From positions 2,781,501 to 2,845,500 of the forward strand of contig NZ_FMHT01000003.1 of assembly GCF_900091585.1 (NCBI RefSeq): a DNA stretch of 64,000 bases, read 5' to 3'. The translations under genes and the position numbers were made by a program. This DNA is from Micromonospora nigra. Its GTDB lineage: Bacteria > Actinomycetota > Actinomycetes > Mycobacteriales > Micromonosporaceae. Of the stretch, positions 61,288 through 64,000 are shown in pieces. Each line of letters opens with the position of its first letter. The first letter of the stretch is position 1. A model generated the notes under the pieces. It searched no databases, was not told the DNA's origin, and was given only the letters and a program-made list of their open reading frames with translations.

Positions 61288-62904
61288 ATGCAGGAGCAGC
61301 CGCCCAGCGAGCCGAACCGCCGAGAGCCTGCTGAGAGTGCGCGCCGCCGCTCTCCCCGGGCGACCTTCACCCCGCCGCCGGCCCCAGCCGCGCCCGAACC
61401 GCCCCCGCCGTCTGACGAGGACCCCGGTCCGACGCGCCCACGCCGGGCGAAGAAGGCTCCCACGGTGCTCTTCCAGCCACCGGATCCCGACCGGCCGGCT
61501 CCCCGCCAGGTTCCCCGGGGCGCGTCCTCGCGGCCTGCTGTTCCGACCACGACCGGTCCGACCACGACCGGCGACGGAGGGTCACCCGGCACGGACACCG
61601 AGCCGCAGACCGATGGCCCGTCCCGTCAGCGCGAGCCCCGGCCCCCCGAGCCCGGCGGGGACGAGCAGCACTCGGCTGCCCACATCGACCCGCCGGAACC
61701 TGACCCGGACGGTGAACCTGCGACGCCCACCACGGCCACCGAATCGCCGACCGGCGAGGCGACCCCCCGGAAGGCCACGACACGCAGGGGGACCGCCCAG
61801 AAGAGCACCACCCCGAAGAGCACCGCGCGGAAGGCACCTGCCGAGCGGGCGGCGGCACCGAAGTCGGCGCGGAAGAAGACGGGTGCCGCCGCGACGCCCT
61901 CTGCCACCCCGGTTCCGGACGAGCCTTCCACGTCGACCGCCGGGTCAGCGGCCTACGGATCTGAGACCACGGGGAGGGTGAAGCCACGCAAGTCCGCTCC
62001 CGCCGCGAAGCAGACGAGGAGCAAGCGGGCGGCAGCCGGTTCGAACGCGACGCCCTCCGACGAGAGGGTCACCCGGGCGGCCACGCCGGCAGCCGCCGCC
62101 GACCCGGCCCTGGCAGCACCAGCACCAGCACCAGCACCAGCACCAGCACCAGCACCAGCACCAGCACCAGCAGCGTCCATCAGCGCCGAGGGTGACAGCG
62201 ACCTCGACCTGCGGCAGGTGTCGGCGCGTACCCGGGGCGGGGAGTTGCGGGCGCTCACCGTGCGGCTGCTCGACCACCCCGGATTCGCTCCGGAGCTGCT
62301 GGCGATGGCGGCGGTCGACCGGCTCGGCCCACGCGCGGCGGACTGGGCGGGACGGCTGCGGGAGACGTACCCGGACGCGGGCGGTGACGGCCTGGCCCGG
62401 CTGGCGACCCGGCGGTTCGTCCGGCAGGCCGCCACGGGTGGGGCGGCCGCCGCGCTGGCCGGGGTGTTCGCCCCGGTGGCCGAGTTGACGGCGGTGCTCT
62501 GGTCCCAGGCGAACCTGGTGCTGCACCTGGCCGCCGCCTACGGCACGGATCCGACCCACCCGGACCGCGCCGAGGAACTCCTGGTGCTGACCCAGGTGCA
62601 TCCTGACCCGGTCGTTGCGGGGGCGGCGCTGGAGGCGGCCCGGTCAGCGGACGGGCCGGGCGAGGAGCCGTGGGCGCGGGCGGCGGAGGCGGCCTGGCGG
62701 CTGGCCACGCCACTGGCCGCGCAGGCGGGCGGGTGGCTGGCGCTGCGGCTGGCGTCCCGGTTGCTGCCCGGCGCGGCGCTGCTCGCCGCGGCGGCCGGCG
62801 ACTCCCTGGCGGCGCAGCGTCTCGCCGCGCGGGCGATCGCCGCCTATCGGGAAGGGCCGGCGGGTCAGAGCCAGTCGAACCACTCTCTCGGCAGGAGCGC
62901 GTAG
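61288..62904 (+). CDS. Large Pro/Ala-rich protein with C-terminal EcsC-like domain
   Basis: A 538-residue protein. The first 290 residues are disordered and rich in Pro, Ala, Lys, Thr and Arg, with an Ala-Pro repeat at 277-295 encoded by a hexanucleotide repeat. The C-terminal 240 residues are folded and helical (FAPELLAMAAVDRLGPRAAD, VRQAATGGAAAALAGVFAPV, LAAQRLAARAIAAYREG), similar to EcsC-type proteins. ATG at 61288 without a clear ribosome site, so the start is uncertain. The 3' end overlaps the convergent CPBP gene by 40 bp. Function unknown; the tail could bind nucleic acid or the cell wall. Confidence 0.75.
   Translation: MQEQPPSEPNRREPAESARRRSPRATFTPPPAPAAPEPPPPSDEDPGPTRPRRAKKAPTVLFQPPDPDRPAPRQVPRGASSRPAVPTTTGPTTTGDGGSPGTDTEPQTDGPSRQREPRPPEPGGDEQHSAAHIDPPEPDPDGEPATPTTATESPTGEATPRKATTRRGTAQKSTTPKSTARKAPAERAAAPKSARKKTGAAATPSATPVPDEPSTSTAGSAAYGSETTGRVKPRKSAPAAKQTRSKRAAAGSNATPSDERVTRAATPAAAADPALAAPAPAPAPAPAPAPAPAPAASISAEGDSDLDLRQVSARTRGGELRALTVRLLDHPGFAPELLAMAAVDRLGPRAADWAGRLRETYPDAGGDGLARLATRRFVRQAATGGAAAALAGVFAPVAELTAVLWSQANLVLHLAAAYGTDPTHPDRAEELLVLTQVHPDPVVAGAALEAARSADGPGEEPWARAAEAAWRLATPLAAQAGGWLALRLASRLLPGAALLAAAAGDSLAAQRLAARAIAAYREGPAGQSQSNHSLGRSA
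62115..62168 (+). repeat. Hexanucleotide tandem repeat (AGCACC)9
   Basis: Nine exact copies of AGCACC inside the gene at 61288, coding for Ala-Pro dipeptides. Slippage would change length by two residues per unit without shifting frame. Confidence 0.95.
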
Positions 62905-63635
62905 CCGACGAACGCGAAGATGTCGAGCACGGCGTGCGCCACGACCAGCGGCATCACCCGACGGGTCCGCAGGTAGAACAGACTGAACACCACGCCCATG
63001 ACCGCGTTGCCGACGAAGGCGCCGAAGCCCTGGTACAGGTGGTAGGAGGCGCGAAGCAACGCGCTGGTCGCGACGATCGCGCCGACCCGCCACTGGAGCT
63101 GGCGCAGCCGGGTGGTCAGGTAGCCGACGACGATCACCTCTTCCAGCAGGGAGTTCTGCACGGCGGCGAGGATCAGCACCGGCACCGTCCACCACAGGGC
63201 GGGCAGGGCGGCGGGCACGAGGCTGGCGTTGACGCCGAGCTGCGCGGCGGCCCAGAACAGCGCGAGGCCGGGCAGGCCGATCAGCGCCGCGAGTCCGACG
63301 CCCCGGACCAGGTCGGAGCCGGGTCGCCGGGCGTCCATGCCGAGGGTCCGCGCCGGGTCACCGGGGTCCCGCGCCAGCAGGTGTACGGCGAGCAGCACGG
63401 GCAGTAGCGCGAACGCGATGCCGAGCAGCTGATAGGTGAGGTCGAGGTAGGGCCGGGCCGACCGGGAGGTGTTCAACGCGGCGGTCTGCGCCGACAGCGG
63501 CCCTTCGGCGGTCAGTTTGGCGATGATCGACACGGCCGCGTACACGGCGGACTGGCCGAGCGACAGGCCGAGCACGAGCAGCGTCTCGGTGCCGAGGGTC
63601 CGGCGGGACACCGGGCGGGTGAGCTCAACGGTCAC
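62865..63635 (-). CDS. CPBP-family intramembrane metalloprotease
   Basis: A 256-residue membrane protein of the CPBP (CAAX protease and bacteriocin-processing) family. It has about eight helices, with the active-site motifs SLLEEVIVVGYL (EE), ASYHLYQGFGAF (His) and VVAHAVLDIFAF (HxxxD/N). Members cleave prenylated or bacteriocin-type proteins or act in self-immunity. The GTG at 63635 was taken as start. The 3' end overlaps the EcsC-like gene by 40 bp on the opposite strand, which could cause antisense effects. Confidence 0.9.
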   Translation of the reverse strand: MTVELTRPVSRRTLGTETLLVLGLSLGQSAVYAAVSIIAKLTAEGPLSAQTAALNTSRSARPYLDLTYQLLGIAFALLPVLLAVHLLARDPGDPARTLGMDARRPGSDLVRGVGLAALIGLPGLALFWAAAQLGVNASLVPAALPALWWTVPVLILAAVQNSLLEEVIVVGYLTTRLRQLQWRVGAIVATSALLRASYHLYQGFGAFVGNAVMGVVFSLFYLRTRRVMPLVVAHAVLDIFAFVGYALLPREWFDWL

Positions 63636-63686
63636 CGCACCACTGTGCCCGACGCCGCTGGCTCATCGGCCGCGCAGGGTCGACCT

Positions 63687-63765
63687 CGTCGCGGGCGCAG
63701 TGGTGACGCGGGCCCACCACACATCGCAGGCCCACCACGTCGCGGGCGCAGTGGTGACGCGGGCC
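63687..63765. repeat. 28-bp direct repeat pair
   Basis: CGTCGCGGGCGCAGTGGTGA (plus eight more bases, CGCGGGCC) occurs at 63687-63714 and again at 63738-63765 with a 51-bp period. The segments between also share CCCACCAC. It lies in the gene-free promoter region (63636-63916) before the globin gene, where I see no coding sequence. Confidence 0.85.
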
Positions 63766-63916
63766 ATCACGCCGCCGGCGGACGAGCATCCCGGGGCCGA
63801 CGACGCGGCAGCGACGAGCACCCCTCACGTGCGATCGCACAGTCTGTGCGACCGGCCTGCACGCTGCGTGGACATTCTATGGGAGCCCGATCCGCCGTGA
63901 GGAGAAGGAGCACCCC

Positions 63917-64000
63917 GTGGGCGACGTCGCACGGCTCTTGAAGGAGAGCTGGACCCTGGTCGAGGAGGACCGGGACCGGCTGAGCGGCCACTTCTACGCC
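63917..64000 (+). CDS. Globin-domain protein, N-terminal 28 residues (cut by the window)
   Basis: GTG at 63917 with AAGGAG seven bases upstream. The visible residues (GDVARLLKESWTLVEEDR, then LSGHFYA) match the A-helix of bacterial single-domain globins and flavohaemoproteins. The rest is outside the window, so the presence of a reductase domain cannot be judged. Confidence 0.7.
   Translation, partial: MGDVARLLKESWTLVEEDRDRLSGHFYA

Noticed and set aside
1..64000. CRISPR array
   Set aside because: No set of regularly spaced repeats with unique spacers; the only repeats are a two-copy 28-bp pair and a hexanucleotide run.

Overview
The window is high-GC actinobacterial DNA. Gene style, GTG/TTG starts, the expanded Kdp region and the mix of secondary-metabolism genes fit Micromonosporaceae (Micromonospora or Salinispora type); this is inference, since no marker gene fixes the genus.

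Region 1 (1-23705) is the tailoring, sugar and regulatory arm of a biosynthetic gene cluster whose assembly-line genes must lie to the left, because no PKS or NRPS is present. It holds three cytochromes P450 (one cut by the window edge), a ferredoxin, a Rieske ferredoxin, a DUF5988 protein, two coupled Gfo/Idh/MocA oxidoreductases, a PapA5-type acyltransferase, a family-1 glycosyltransferase, a deoxysugar set (3,5-epimerase-like, E1-type 3-dehydratase, 2,3-dehydratase, 3-ketoreductase, class III aminotransferase), a class A flavin monooxygenase, a type II thioesterase, a LuxR activator, a RebM-like methyltransferase and a two-subunit transketolase. This combination parallels the accessory genes of the rifamycin cluster (Rif14, Rif15A/B, Rif19, Rif20, RifR, RifS/T, RifZ). 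Ten 18-bp sites of the form CTAYC-N8-GGATG, the motif I recall for RifZ, each lie upstream of one of ten inferred transcription units. I read the locus as a rifamycin-type ansamycin cluster, possibly for a glycosylated member.

Region 2 (23706-28634) has a decayed IS5-type transposase, three lipoprotein genes (one frameshifted) and a large ATPase-LuxR (LAL) regulator.

Region 3 (28900-42578) holds a nine-gene leftward operon, mostly joined by 4-base start/stop overlaps: inositol-3-phosphate synthase, HD-like protein, methyltransferase, Gfo/Idh oxidoreductase, metallo-beta-lactamase-fold protein, YcaO, xylose-isomerase-like TIM barrel, GT4 glycosyltransferase and LmbE deacetylase. A divergent sugar epimerase and an alpha-oxoamine synthase/flavoprotein pair adjoin it. 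Ino1 + GT4 + LmbE recalls the start of mycothiol synthesis, but the MshC/MshD steps are absent and YcaO is present. I know of no described pathway with this content.

Region 4 (42800-52020) is mostly chromosomal housekeeping: HTH/methionine aminopeptidase pair, small membrane proteins, ChaB-like protein, CNNM/CBS protein, DUF305 protein, secreted proteins and a SanA/YdcF-like protein.

Region 5 (52037-60297) is a kdp potassium-uptake locus running leftward (27-aa peptide, kdpF, A, B, C, D, E), with a one-base frameshift near the end of kdpA. Region 6 (60900-64000) has tRNA-Arg(ACG) and tRNA-Ser(GCT), an Ala-Pro-rich protein, a CPBP-family membrane protein and the start of a globin gene.
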